Shown here: positions 24,064 through 32,648 of the stretch, piece by piece | Layout of the letters: each line of letters starts with the position of its first letter | Numbering within the stretch: the first letter of the stretch is position 1 | From: Chryseobacterium indologenes | GTDB taxonomy: Bacteria > Bacteroidota > Bacteroidia > Flavobacteriales > Weeksellaceae | Assembly (NCBI GenBank): GCA_001013295.1 | Contig: LAZY01000006.1 | Coordinates: 1 to 64,000 of the forward strand | Length of the DNA: 64,000 bases | Reading direction: 5' to 3' | Notes under the pieces: generated by a model | Databases searched by the model: none | What the model was told of the DNA's origin: nothing | Seen by the model: the letters and a program-made list of their open reading frames with translations, nothing else | Translations under genes and position numbers: made by a program

Positions 24064-25404
24064 TTACAAACTTAATGGAATTCCGGCATAGAAATTCAAT
24101 AGTTTAAGACTGAAAAGATAATTATATTTCGCCTGCGCTACTGATCCCTGTGCATTTGCATAATTATTTCTCGCCACATTTACGTCATAAATGGTCGTTC
24201 TTCCTGCAGCATAGCTTTTGTCTGCAAACTCAAGAGCCAGTTTGGAACTCTTCTCCGCTTCTACAGCTGCCAGATAATTTTCATAATTGGCATCTGCATC
24301 AAACTGGGCCTTCTGTACATTCTGTCTTACAGTCTGCTTCTGCTGTTCCAATGTATTTTTGGCAATACTTTCATTGATTCTGGACTGCTCTACCTGCAGT
24401 TTCGTAATCCCTTTATTGAAAATCGGGATATTGACAGAAAGACTGGCCTGCTGTCCGAAGTTATCATTATATTGTTGAAAAAAGCCTTTTTCTTTAACAT
24501 ACATAAGTGCACTTCCAACATTATCCGTATTTAAAAGGTTATTATAGAAAGTTCCTATCCCGGCACTCGCCGTCACGGTAGGCCAGAAAGCGGTTTTTGA
24601 AACTTCTGTTTGTGCTTCTGCAGAATGAATTCTGCTTTCTGCAGCTTTTATCTGTGGCTGAGACTGATAAGCAATCGTCAGAACATCATCCACAGATTTA
24701 ATCTCCGGAGCCAATTGATCTGGAACTGAAACATCCTCCACATCAAAATCTTTATATTCCGACAACTGTAAAAGCTGAACCAAAGCAAATAAACTTCGCC
24801 CTACATTTACCTCAGCAGTTTTTAAATTCTGTTTTTCTCTTGCCAGTGCTGCCTCCGCTTCTGCCAACACAGTTTGTGCCGTTGTTCCTACTGTAGTGGT
24901 TATCTTGGCTCTGTCAAATTGCTTTTGAGCATTAGATACTGCACTTTCAGAGATCTTTACAATCTCTTTATTCAAGAGTGTGGTCAGATATTGCTGAGCG
25001 ATCTGTAATGAAATATCATTTTTGATGGTTTCTACATCATATTGGCTTGCCTCAAGGTCATATTGACTTTTTCTGACAGTCTTTTCCAGCCTTCCGTTAT
25101 TGTATACCAAAATGTCTGCTGAAAGACTCGCATTATTACTGAATCGATCATTTCTTAAACTTCCCGTACCGAAAGACGTCTGTCCGAAACTCACCGTATT
25201 CCCAAGGCTTCCTGAAACAGATGGCAGAGATCCCTTTTTGGCAATTCTGAGACTGGCTTCCTGTGATTGCTTGTTATATTGATTTTGGATAACCTGAAGA
25301 TTATGCTCCACTGCATAGCTTACACATTCTTTTAAGGACCATTTTTTCTGAGCGCTTAAACCCAGATAGCCTAATCCAAAAACGATGATCCAAACTTTTT
25401 TCAT
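24064..25404 (-). CDS. TolC family outer-membrane efflux protein
   Basis: A 446-residue outer-membrane protein with a signal peptide (MKKVWIIVFGLGYLGLSAQ) and two outer-membrane-efflux repeats, each mostly long coiled helices rich in Ala, Gln and Asn. Conserved pieces are SLKECVSYAVEHNLQVIQNQ at the mature start and YAAGRTTIYDVNVARNNYANAQ near the C-terminus. TolC proteins form trimeric exit ducts for efflux pumps or type I secretion. The matching membrane-fusion and pump genes are not adjacent here. First gene of a three-gene run with sprT-like and manC. Confidence 0.9.
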   Translation of the reverse strand: MKKVWIIVFGLGYLGLSAQKKWSLKECVSYAVEHNLQVIQNQYNKQSQEASLRIAKKGSLPSVSGSLGNTVSFGQTSFGTGSLRNDRFSNNASLSADILVYNNGRLEKTVRKSQYDLEASQYDVETIKNDISLQIAQQYLTTLLNKEIVKISESAVSNAQKQFDRAKITTTVGTTAQTVLAEAEAALAREKQNLKTAEVNVGRSLFALVQLLQLSEYKDFDVEDVSVPDQLAPEIKSVDDVLTIAYQSQPQIKAAESRIHSAEAQTEVSKTAFWPTVTASAGIGTFYNNLLNTDNVGSALMYVKEKGFFQQYNDNFGQQASLSVNIPIFNKGITKLQVEQSRINESIAKNTLEQQKQTVRQNVQKAQFDADANYENYLAAVEAEKSSKLALEFADKSYAAGRTTIYDVNVARNNYANAQGSVAQAKYNYLFSLKLLNFYAGIPLSL

Positions 25405-25590
25405 ATTATGTAGATGTTTATTTGTTGTTTAATGGTCATATGCAATCGCGTTATCTTCATCAGTATCTTTACTTGCCAATCCTGGCGATTTCATATTAAG
25501 ATTTTTCAATATTAGACGAATTAAATATAAAAAAGTTACAGATTGAAAAATTATATTTTATTTTAAAAAAACTTTTGGGAATTTTGTACC

Positions 25591-26835
25591 ATGACAAATG
25601 AACAATATCAGGAAGCAATCGACTGGCTTTTCGTACAGATGCCCAACTATCAGATAGATGGACAGAAGGCTTATAAGCCGGGACTCGATAATATTACGAA
25701 GCTTTGTGCTTTTTTTGGAAATCCTCAGGAAAAGATAAAATGCATCCACATTGGCGGCACCAACGGAAAAGGGTCCTCAAGCAATATGCTGGCCTCAGTT
25801 CTTCAGGAAGCCGGATATAAAGTAGGATTGTATAATTCACCGCACCTTATTGACTTTACAGAGCGCATCAAGGTCAACGGAAAAAACTGTAACAAAGAAT
25901 TTGTCTTTGATTTTATTCAAAAACTTAAAAATATTCCGGAAGACATCCGCCCGTCGTTTTTTGAATTTACCACCATTATGGCTTTTGAATATTTTTATCA
26001 GCAGCAGGTAGATTTCGCCATTATTGAAGTAGGATTAGGTGGAAGACTGGATTCTACCAATATTATCAGACCATTGATCTCTGCCATTACCAACGTGCAG
26101 CTGGATCATCAGAATATTTTAGGAGATACCATTGAAGAGATTGCTGCTGAAAAGGCAGGAATTATTAAAAATCATATTCCGGTCATTTCCGGTGACGACA
26201 ATGAGACGGTAAAAAATATTATGAGGGAGAAGGCTCTTCAGGAAAATGCTCCTTTTATAGACGCTACCCTTATCCAAACCCATCTTTCTTCTGACCTGAA
26301 AGGAAATTATCAGCAGAAAAACATCCGTGTTGTTCTGGCAATAGTTGAAGAGTTGAAAAAACTGCAAATCAATATTTCTGATAAAGCTCTCGAGAATGGT
26401 TTATTAAACGTTCATCAAAATACAGGATTCATCGGTCGTTGGTTTGAATTTTCAAAAGACCCGCTTACCATTTGTGATACGGGACATAATCAGGCCGGTC
26501 TGGAGTATGTTTTTTCGCAATTAAATTCAATTGACAGACACAAGCATATCATTTTGGGGTTCGTTAATGATAAAAAGATAGATGAAGTAATGAATTTGCT
26601 TCCTAAAAATTCTGAGTTTTATTTTGCCAAACCATCCATCAATAGGGGAAGGCATCCTGAAGATTATGAATATTTACTTAAGGAGGCGAAAATTTTTTAT
26701 AAAATTTTTAATTCCGTACAGGAAGCGTATCTATCTGCAAAAGAACGATGTACAAACGAAGAAATGATTTTTATTGGTGGAAGCAACTTTGTTGTTGGAG
26801 ATTTTTTAGAAAAAAATTTAGAGTTTAAAGAATAA
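25591..26835 (+). CDS. folC: Folylpolyglutamate synthase / dihydrofolate synthase
   Basis: A 414-residue Mur-ligase-type enzyme adding glutamate to folates and usually also converting dihydropteroate to dihydrofolate. The ATP-binding loop HIGGTNGKGSSSNML lies near residues 53-67, followed by GLYNSPHLIDFTERIKVNG, FEFTTIMAFEYF, EVGLGGRLDSTNII and the carbamylated-lysine region AAEKAGIIK. The C-terminal domain has CDTGHNQAGLEYV. Stop codon is 4 bp before the tRNA promoter. The start ATG at 25591 has no clear -7 box at the usual distance. Confidence 0.94.
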   Translation: MTNEQYQEAIDWLFVQMPNYQIDGQKAYKPGLDNITKLCAFFGNPQEKIKCIHIGGTNGKGSSSNMLASVLQEAGYKVGLYNSPHLIDFTERIKVNGKNCNKEFVFDFIQKLKNIPEDIRPSFFEFTTIMAFEYFYQQQVDFAIIEVGLGGRLDSTNIIRPLISAITNVQLDHQNILGDTIEEIAAEKAGIIKNHIPVISGDDNETVKNIMREKALQENAPFIDATLIQTHLSSDLKGNYQQKNIRVVLAIVEELKKLQINISDKALENGLLNVHQNTGFIGRWFEFSKDPLTICDTGHNQAGLEYVFSQLNSIDRHKHIILGFVNDKKIDEVMNLLPKNSEFYFAKPSINRGRHPEDYEYLLKEAKIFYKIFNSVQEAYLSAKERCTNEEMIFIGGSNFVVGDFLEKNLEFKE

Positions 26836-26839
26836 GTTG

Positions 26840-26847
26840 TATATTTG
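26840..26847 (+). promoter_or_regulatory. -7 promoter box of the tRNA-Val cluster
   Basis: TATATTTG, exact TAnnTTTG match, directly after the folC stop and 37 bp before the first tRNA. Confidence 0.6.
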
Positions 26848-26884
26848 CACCACTCTAAACGAGAAAACACTAAAAAAGTCTAGA

Positions 26885-26959
26885 GGGTTCTTAGCTCAGT
26901 TGGTTCAGAGCATCTGGTTTACACCCAGAGGGTCGGGGGTTCGAATCCCTCAGGACCCA
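26885..26959 (+). tRNA. tRNA-Val (anticodon TAC), copy 1
   Basis: A 75-nt cloverleaf: acceptor GGGTTCT/AGGACCC, D arm GCTC/GAGC, anticodon stem TCTGG/CCAGA around loop TTTACAC with anticodon TAC, and a T arm with TTCGAAT. The 3' CCA is not encoded. Confidence 0.97.
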
Positions 26960-26992
26960 CAGAAAAGGAAACGAAACCTTTAAAAAAAATTC

Positions 26993-27067
26993 GGGTTCTT
27001 AGCTCAGTTGGTTCAGAGCATCTGGTTTACACCCAGAGGGTCGGGGGTTCGAATCCCTCAGGACCCA
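26993..27067 (+). tRNA. tRNA-Val (anticodon TAC), copy 2
   Basis: Identical in sequence to the first copy. The 33-nt spacer before it carries a short AAAGG/CCTTT inverted repeat. Confidence 0.97.
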
Positions 27068-27099
27068 CAGAAAGGAAACGAAACCTTTAAAAAAAATTC

Positions 27100-27174
27100 G
27101 GGTTCTTAGCTCAGTTGGTTCAGAGCATCTGGTTTACACCCAGAGGGTCGGGGGTTCGAATCCCTCAGGACCCA
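27100..27174 (+). tRNA. tRNA-Val (anticodon TAC), copy 3
   Basis: Identical to copies 1 and 2. The spacer before it is the same apart from one A fewer in an A-run. A terminator follows immediately. Confidence 0.97.
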
Positions 27175-27175
27175 C

Positions 27176-27209
27176 AAAAAATCTCTCAGATTTCTGGGAG
27201 ATTTTTTTT
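27176..27209 (+). terminator. Rho-independent terminator of the tRNA-Val cluster
   Basis: A 10-bp stem, 27180-27189 with 27194-27203, with one T-G pair and a 4-nt loop, then a run of T. Confidence 0.9.
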
Positions 27210-27314
27210 GCTTTATATTCATTTAAATTTGGCACGGACTTAAGCATCATTCAATTTTTTACATTATTTGGTTCCCAGAATTTTACAAGATCATGTTTAT
27301 TGAGTGAAAGAATA

Positions 27315-27322
27315 TATATTTG
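27315..27322 (+). promoter_or_regulatory. -7 promoter box of the 27338 lipoprotein gene
   Basis: TATATTTG, exact TAnnTTTG match, 15 bp before ATG 27338. It overlaps the TTG at 27320, ruling that out as a start. Confidence 0.65.
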
Positions 27323-27337
27323 CAACAAATAATAAAC

Positions 27338-27811
27338 ATGAAAGCATTAATTATGGGTATGGCTAGTATTGCCATTCTTTCTACTACTCTACAATCCTGT
27401 GCAAGTACAGGTTCAGTAGCCAATAAAATCACCGTTGAATCCGGGGAAATTCCTTCAGATATGAAATCTGAAGATTTCACACTAATTGGAGTACTAAAAG
27501 AGAGAGGCAGCTATGACAAATATGTAAAAAAAGAATTTGCCAACTACACTGGAAAATACGTTTTAGCCACTGAAAACGAAATCCAAGACAAATACAGTGA
27601 CCTTGACAAATACCGTTATATCATGGATTATGAAAGGGAAACAGCAAGCATTCATTACGTTGGCACTCGTAAATCTCAAACCGTTCCGGGAAAGAGATAC
27701 TTTATTTTGGACAGAAAAACCAATAAAGAGTACAAAAGAAAAACATGGTCCAGCTTTTATGCTAAAGAGATGCAGGCTTATTTAAAAGCCATAGAGGCCG
27801 TTAGAAAATAA
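27338..27811 (+). CDS. Hypothetical lipoprotein (157 aa)
   Basis: The start is set at ATG 27338, giving a signal peptide with a lipobox ending LQSCAS, Cys21 being the likely lipidated residue. The frame open to 27320 would start within the -7 box. The mature protein is basic and Tyr/Lys-rich (SYDKYVKKEFANYTGKYVLA, RYIMDYERETAS) with no recognised domain. It is probably anchored in the periplasm. It stands alone after the tRNA cluster and is followed by a hairpin terminator. Confidence 0.72.
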   Translation: MKALIMGMASIAILSTTLQSCASTGSVANKITVESGEIPSDMKSEDFTLIGVLKERGSYDKYVKKEFANYTGKYVLATENEIQDKYSDLDKYRYIMDYERETASIHYVGTRKSQTVPGKRYFILDRKTNKEYKRKTWSSFYAKEMQAYLKAIEAVRK

Positions 27812-27928
27812 TTTTTTATCTGAAGGAAGGGTTCAGCTTATGGGAAACAATTAGATTTTAAGAAAACGTTGCAAAATACACTATATTAAATTCTAAAACC
27901 GTCCGATTCAACCCCCTTCAAAGCTCAC

Positions 27929-27964
27929 AAAAATCTCTCAGAGAAATCGGGAGATTTTTTTATT
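27929..27964 (+). terminator. Rho-independent terminator
   Basis: AAAAATCTCTC (27929-27939) pairs with GGGAGATTTTT (27949-27959) across a 9-nt loop, then more T. It is very similar to the tRNA-cluster terminator. Confidence 0.75.
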
Positions 27965-27987
27965 TTTATCCTGATTAATATTTCTGC

Positions 27988-28467
27988 ATGAAACCATTAT
28001 ATATATTCCTCATTTTTCTATTATCTTTTTCAAAAGTTTATTCTCAAATAAGTGTTGAAAAAACGGTGATTATAAAAAATTCAGACAATGTAGATCCAAA
28101 TTTCGATAATACCCGAAGATTTGAAAGTACTTTAGATACTAGAAATATCGAGTATCTTAATCCTGAGCAGGCATATTCAAAGATTTTCATTTTTATTGGT
28201 GAAAAAAAGGTCTTTTATCAGGAGAATTATCCCTCTGAAAAAATTAAGCTCATCAATCATTCAATAAAGAATTCTAATTTCAAGACTGTATTGAAAAAAG
28301 AAACCTTTACTTTTGAAATCAAAAAGCAATCTCTTATCCTTAAAAATCATAAAAATAACACACCATTAATTCTGAAAATAGATAGATCGGGAGAATATAT
28401 AAAGTTAATCAATGAAAAAACAAAAGAAACTTATATCGCATTAGAAAAAAAGATAGCTCAAAAATAG
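27988..28467 (+). CDS. Secreted hypothetical protein (159 aa)
   Basis: Signal peptide MKPLYIFLIFLLSFSKVYSQ, then a mature part of about 140 residues that looks beta-stranded and Lys/Asn-rich (SVEKTVIIKNSDNVDPNF, FEIKKQSLILKNHKNNTP). No family recognised, no cysteines, no repeats. Probably periplasmic. It is unlinked to its neighbours by spacing. Confidence 0.65.
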   Translation: MKPLYIFLIFLLSFSKVYSQISVEKTVIIKNSDNVDPNFDNTRRFESTLDTRNIEYLNPEQAYSKIFIFIGEKKVFYQENYPSEKIKLINHSIKNSNFKTVLKKETFTFEIKKQSLILKNHKNNTPLILKIDRSGEYIKLINEKTKETYIALEKKIAQK

Positions 28468-28585
28468 AAATCCGGAATAAAAATTCTGCTTGCTTAGGGC
28501 ATTTCACATACGAAGAAACCTCAATCTCTTAATCGGAAAACTCTCAGACAATGGGGCGTTTTTTATTTAATCCATTGGTGATTCT

Positions 28586-28593
28586 TATCTTTG
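28586..28593 (+). promoter_or_regulatory. -7 promoter box of the glycosyltransferase gene
   Basis: TATCTTTG, exact TAnnTTTG match, 28 bp before the TTG start at 28622. Confidence 0.55.
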
Positions 28594-28621
28594 TCACTTT
28601 GCAACCTTAAATATTTTCCTT

Positions 28622-29743
28622 TTGAAGCAGCTTCATATCATATCATTCAATTATCCCTACCCGCCTTCTTACGGTGGAATTATTGATGTATATTATAAGA
28701 TAAGAGCTTTATCTGAAGCTGGGGTAAAAATTCACCTTCATTGTTTTGTAGATCAGATTCCTGAGACCATTCATCCGGAAGTGAAAGAATGCACGGAAAA
28801 TCTATTTTTTTATCAAAAGAAAAAGAATCCTTTGCTGTATTTTTCAGGAGTACCTTTCGCAGCAGCAATAAGGAATTCGAAAACGCTTCTTAAAAACCTG
28901 CAACAGAGCCCGGCTCCCGTATTATTTGAAGGATTGCAGACAACCTCTGCTATTGACTATCTGAAGAACTATCAACAGCCATTATATCTCCGTTATCACA
29001 ACAATGAAGCGGAATATTACAAAGGTCTTTCCCAATCAGAAAAAAGCATTTTTAAAAAGGTTATATACAAAATCGAATCTCTAAAATTTGTCGGGTATCA
29101 GAAAAAGCTTTTAAAAACGTTTACATCCGTATTCTGCCTGTCGGAAAAAGAATTCAATGAAGTGGAAGTCTATTCAAAAAATGCACAATTGATCCCTATT
29201 TTCCACGGAAACATTTCAGTAAAGCCATTAGATAGGAAAGGAGATTATTTTCTTTTTCATGGAGACCTCACCACTGCAGATAACAAAAGGGCATTGAATG
29301 AGACCATTGATTTATTTAAAGATCTTCCGCAGTATCGGCTTATCGTGGCCTCTGACAGAGCCAGTGAAGATATTAAAAAGAAAATATCAGCTGTTGAAAA
29401 TATCAGCCTCTCTACTATTCAGACTACAGAAAATCTTCATCTTCTTTTCGAAAAGGCTCATGCCAACATTCTGCTTTCGTATCAGAATTCCGGAACCAAA
29501 GTGAAGCTATTCAATAGTCTCTACAACAGTCGGTTTGTTATTATCAACGAAAATATCACAGATGATCCTGAATTGATCAGTTTATGCCTGTTTGGCTCTG
29601 CCAAAGATAAAATCCGTCAACAGATCATTACTGCAGCCGAAAAAGACTATGATTCTTTTGAAAACAGAAAGAATATTTTGGAAAAAAAGCATTCGGATCT
29701 TGCTAAAGCCGAAGAGATGGTTGCTATTATTTTCAGAGATTAA
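28622..29743 (+). CDS. Glycosyltransferase (GT-B fold, GT4-like)
   Basis: A 373-residue cytoplasmic glycosyltransferase. The N-terminus LHIISFNYPYPPSYGGIIDVYYKI holds the acceptor-side motif of the family (P-x-P-x-x-Y-G-G), and the C-terminal half has the weaker donor domain with DYFLFHGDLTTADNKRAL and ILLSYQNSGTKVKLFNSLYNSRF. The start is a TTG, as no upstream ATG is in frame and the family N-terminus begins here. The 3' end overlaps the convergent GT9 gene by 11 bp. Likely acts in surface polysaccharide or lipopolysaccharide assembly; donor and acceptor are unknown. Confidence 0.82.
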   Translation: MKQLHIISFNYPYPPSYGGIIDVYYKIRALSEAGVKIHLHCFVDQIPETIHPEVKECTENLFFYQKKKNPLLYFSGVPFAAAIRNSKTLLKNLQQSPAPVLFEGLQTTSAIDYLKNYQQPLYLRYHNNEAEYYKGLSQSEKSIFKKVIYKIESLKFVGYQKKLLKTFTSVFCLSEKEFNEVEVYSKNAQLIPIFHGNISVKPLDRKGDYFLFHGDLTTADNKRALNETIDLFKDLPQYRLIVASDRASEDIKKKISAVENISLSTIQTTENLHLLFEKAHANILLSYQNSGTKVKLFNSLYNSRFVIINENITDDPELISLCLFGSAKDKIRQQIITAAEKDYDSFENRKNILEKKHSDLAKAEEMVAIIFRD

Positions 29744-30704
29744 TCCTGTCTACCACTTTCTGAATATCAAACTCCTCAAGACACGCCCAATCTCCTCTGT
29801 AGCATTCCTTGTCTCCAAATACAGAGCAAGGCCTGCAGGTAAGATCTTCCACCTGAATGACATCTTCCTCCTTCTGTCCAAATCCTAAAAATCCGGCATA
29901 AGGATGTGTCGCTCCCCAAATGGAAACACATCGCGTTCCCACAAGGCTTGCCAGGTGCATATTGGCAGAATCCATCGAGATCATCACCTCCAGTTCAGCA
30001 ATTTTATTGAGCTCTTCTGATAGACTTAATTTTCCGGATAGACTTTTGGTATTAGGAATCTGCTGTTCCCATTTTTGCAGGGTTTCGGTTTCCTGTTTCC
30101 CGCCTCCAAAGAAATATACCGTGTGTTTCTGAGCGAGAATTCTGGCTAACTCAAACGATTTCTCCAACGGAAGCATTTTTCCTTTGTGCTGGGCGAAAGG
30201 GGCAAATCCAATCCCTGATTTATGGCCTGAAAGCGGTCTAAGCTGATTGGAAAGTTCTACTTTGAATCCCATTTCACGAAAAACATCGGCATAACGCTCT
30301 ACTGTTCTTTTCAGCTGGACTTTTTCCAGGTTCCATACGTCCGTAAGATGTTCTTTCTCTTCTTTTCCCTTGTCTATTTTGAAGACCTTTAATCCCTTTC
30401 TCACATAGATCTTGTCTAAAATCTTGGTCCGGATCACATCATGCAGATTGGCAATACAATCCGGATTAAACTCCTGGATCAGTTCATTGCTCAGTCTTCT
30501 CAATCCAAAGAATCCTTTGTAATCATCAAGGTCTATTCCTTTGAATTTTACATTGGGAAGTCCTGTAAACAAGGCTTCGAAATTTTTCCTGGAAACCATA
30601 ATAATTTCCACGCCGGGATTCTGCTCCAGAAATTCTCTGAAAACAGGCACTGTCATCGCAACGTCTCCGAATGCGGAAAAACGATATGCTAAAATTCTGG
30701 TCAC
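29733..30704 (-). CDS. Glycosyltransferase family 9 (heptosyltransferase-like)
   Basis: A 323-residue GT9 enzyme. Recognisable parts are the N-terminal RFSAFGDVAMTVPVF, where family members have R-x-x-x-x-G-D/E, the central GFAPFAQHKGKMLPLEKSFELARIL, and the donor-site stretch ISMDSANMHLASLVGTRCVSIWGATHP. A C-terminal set of four cysteines (LTCRPCSVFGDKECYRGDWACLEE) is common in the GT9 type of this group. It should transfer a heptose or other sugar to the lipopolysaccharide core in the cytoplasm. It is 2 bp from sufE and co-transcribed with it. Confidence 0.88.
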   Translation of the reverse strand: MTRILAYRFSAFGDVAMTVPVFREFLEQNPGVEIIMVSRKNFEALFTGLPNVKFKGIDLDDYKGFFGLRRLSNELIQEFNPDCIANLHDVIRTKILDKIYVRKGLKVFKIDKGKEEKEHLTDVWNLEKVQLKRTVERYADVFREMGFKVELSNQLRPLSGHKSGIGFAPFAQHKGKMLPLEKSFELARILAQKHTVYFFGGGKQETETLQKWEQQIPNTKSLSGKLSLSEELNKIAELEVMISMDSANMHLASLVGTRCVSIWGATHPYAGFLGFGQKEEDVIQVEDLTCRPCSVFGDKECYRGDWACLEEFDIQKVVDRINL

Positions 30705-30706
30705 GG

Positions 30707-31126
30707 CTATGATTTCAGTTGGTAGGCAACTGCATAAAACTTGATCTGCTTGGTCATTGCCATCAGTCCGTTGGCTCTGGATGGCGAAAGAAACTCCTGT
30801 AATCCGATCTCGCCGATAAAATCGAAATCAGAATCCAGAATTTCCTGAGTGGGATGCCCACTATAGATACTTACTAAAAGGGAAACAATGCCTTTAGGCA
30901 GGATCCCGTCCGAATCTGCATTAAAGAAAAGCTTGCCGTCTTTAAACTCAGCGTCAATCCAAACTTTACTCTGGCAGCCTTTAATCAGGTTATCATCTGT
31001 TTTCTTGTCTTCAGGTAAGCCTTTCAGTTCTTTTCCAAGGTCAATAATGTACTCGTACTTCTGCTCCCAATCTTCAAGAAACGCAAACTCGTCGATTATT
31101 TCCTGTTGTTTTTCTTTAATGGTCAT
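30707..31126 (-). CDS. sufE: SufE family sulfur acceptor protein
   Basis: A 139-residue SufE protein, which takes sulfur from the cysteine desulfurase SufS and passes it to the Fe-S scaffold. The active Cys51 lies in DNLIKGCQSKVWID, the invariant SufE motif, and LSPSRANGLMAMTKQIK closes the fold. No suf genes surround it; it sits between glycosyltransferase genes on one transcript, 2 bp upstream of the GT9 gene. Confidence 0.93.
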   Translation of the reverse strand: MTIKEKQQEIIDEFAFLEDWEQKYEYIIDLGKELKGLPEDKKTDDNLIKGCQSKVWIDAEFKDGKLFFNADSDGILPKGIVSLLVSIYSGHPTQEILDSDFDFIGEIGLQEFLSPSRANGLMAMTKQIKFYAVAYQLKS

Positions 31127-31171
31127 TTTTAATCAAATTTCTTTATGCAAAGATAACCAATTTTGTAAAAA

Positions 31172-32269
31172 TTATTTACGGGCTGCTTTTTCAAAAAGTT
31201 GCAGGATATTTCTCTCCTCATTCTCCCAGCAGAACACGTCTGCCGCTTTGTCAAGTTCGCTGCGGTAATACCCTCTCCCTCTTTCCAGCACTAAATTAAT
31301 AGCTCTTTCAATCGTTTCAGGCTGATGATCGGTCACCATTTCACCCACATTAAACTGATTTCTGATGCGCTGCATTTCAGGAAAATTGATCATTACAAGC
31401 GGTACTCTGGATTGAATATAATCACAGACTTTATTGGGTAAAGAATAATAATAGCTTACCCCATTGTTTTCTTCGAGGCTGAAACCTGCATCTGCTGTTC
31501 TGGTAACTTCCCGAAGGTTTTCCGGTTTCAGTTTTCCCAGAAAAAATACTTTTTCCTGAAGTTTTTCCTTAGCTACAAGTTCTTCATATTCCTTTTTCTT
31601 TGGGCCATCCCCTGCGATCTTAAAAACAGCATCCTTTATATGATGCATGGCTATGATCATTTTTTCAATTCCTCTGGATTGGTTGATGGCTCCCTGGTAA
31701 AGAATTATTTTGGGCTTATTGTCCGGAAACTCAGGAACTGATTCTATCTTTCGGGGAATATTTCTTACGACAACAGGATTTACCTTATATTTTTCATGGA
31801 ACCATTCTGCATAGCTTTCACTTTCCGTCATCATAAATTCCACTTTGGGCACCAGGCTTCCTTCTACTATTCGCCAGAATTTCTGTGAAAATCTGTTCTG
31901 GATAGCAGGCATTTCCGTAAAAATTTCATGACTGTCAAAGACCAGCGGAATATTCAGTTTTCTGGAAATGAGATAATTTGGCAGAAGTGCGTCAATATCA
32001 TTGGCCAAAAGAATGGTGTCTTTGTCCGCTTTTTTCTTCAATACACGGTAAAGTTTCCAGTTGAATTCAAAATAAGCTGTTTTCAGGCTTTTAGACTTCA
32101 GCTCTATTCTTGAAAAAGGATAAGGTCGTTCCATTTTCTCATTTCCTCCCCAGTCATTTCCAATCAGATCAATGGAATATCCGTGATCAAATAGCGTTTT
32201 GCATACTTTTTCTATTCTCTGATCCGTATACAGACTGCTAAAGGCCGAAACCAGTACTTTTTTCTTCAT
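31172..32269 (-). CDS. Glycosyltransferase family 4 protein
   Basis: The start is placed at ATG 32269 (MKKKVLVSAFSSLYTDQRI), which overlaps the stop of the upstream small gene as ATGA. The 15-residue longer version is not conserved-looking. The 365-residue protein has the GT4 layout: IELKSKSLKTAYFEFNWKL, PLVFDSHEIFTEMP, then the donor domain with ILYQGAINQSRGIEKMI, FKIAGDGPKKKEYEEL, FFLGKLKPENL, and SLEENNGVSYYYSLPNKVCDYIQ with the conserved Glu. Likely acts on surface glycans. Translationally coupled to the small membrane protein. Confidence 0.87.
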   Translation of the reverse strand: MKKKVLVSAFSSLYTDQRIEKVCKTLFDHGYSIDLIGNDWGGNEKMERPYPFSRIELKSKSLKTAYFEFNWKLYRVLKKKADKDTILLANDIDALLPNYLISRKLNIPLVFDSHEIFTEMPAIQNRFSQKFWRIVEGSLVPKVEFMMTESESYAEWFHEKYKVNPVVVRNIPRKIESVPEFPDNKPKIILYQGAINQSRGIEKMIIAMHHIKDAVFKIAGDGPKKKEYEELVAKEKLQEKVFFLGKLKPENLREVTRTADAGFSLEENNGVSYYYSLPNKVCDYIQSRVPLVMINFPEMQRIRNQFNVGEMVTDHQPETIERAINLVLERGRGYYRSELDKAADVFCWENEERNILQLFEKAARK

Positions 32270-32496
32270 GAATCTTTCTTCCCAGCGATTAAATGATACA
32301 CCTGAATGAAACAAATCAGTCCATTAGGAATGATTACCGGCCATAACGGCTCACTAAAAAAGAAGCCATAGATGACAAAACAGATACATCCTATCATATT
32401 AACTATTCTGATTTTTCTTACATCTTTCAGTATGAAACTCAGCACGATAAAAACTGAAGCAGAATATCCGATATAAGTAGTAATTTCAGGATTCAT
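32266..32496 (-). CDS. Small membrane protein, YgjV/SemiSWEET-like
   Basis: A 76-residue protein with about three membrane helices: ITTYIGYSASVFIVLSFIL, IVNMIGCICFVIYGFFF and WPVIIPNGLICFIQVYHLI. The Lys/Arg-rich turn KDVRKIRIVNMIG after the first helix and the Asn in the third fit YgjV- or SemiSWEET-like half-transporters. The substrate is unknown. The 4-bp ATGA overlap with the glycosyltransferase gene implies joint translation. Confidence 0.65.
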   Translation of the reverse strand: MNPEITTYIGYSASVFIVLSFILKDVRKIRIVNMIGCICFVIYGFFFSEPLWPVIIPNGLICFIQVYHLIAGKKDS

Positions 32497-32612
32497 GAGG
32501 CAATTTTAAGGATAACAAACTTAATCATTTTCAAGAAGATAATAAAATTTTTTACTGCCATAAAGTCATTAATTGATTTTTGGTAAAATATTTGTAATTT
32601 AGATAATGAATA

Positions 32613-32630
32613 AAAAGCAACGTTGCTTTT
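32613..32630. promoter_or_regulatory. Perfect 18-bp palindrome before clpC, candidate operator
   Basis: AAAAGCAACGTTGCTTTT is its own reverse complement and ends 18 bp before ATG 32649. A near-consensus -7 box (AATATTTG, 32587-32594) lies just upstream, so the palindrome would fall near the transcription start. Confidence 0.55.
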
Positions 32631-32648
32631 ATTCTAATGAGATATATT

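Noticed and set aside
26885..27209. tRNA-Val cluster as an integration site
   Set aside because: No integrase or attachment-site repeat was found beside it, and the following genes are ordinary small secreted proteins.
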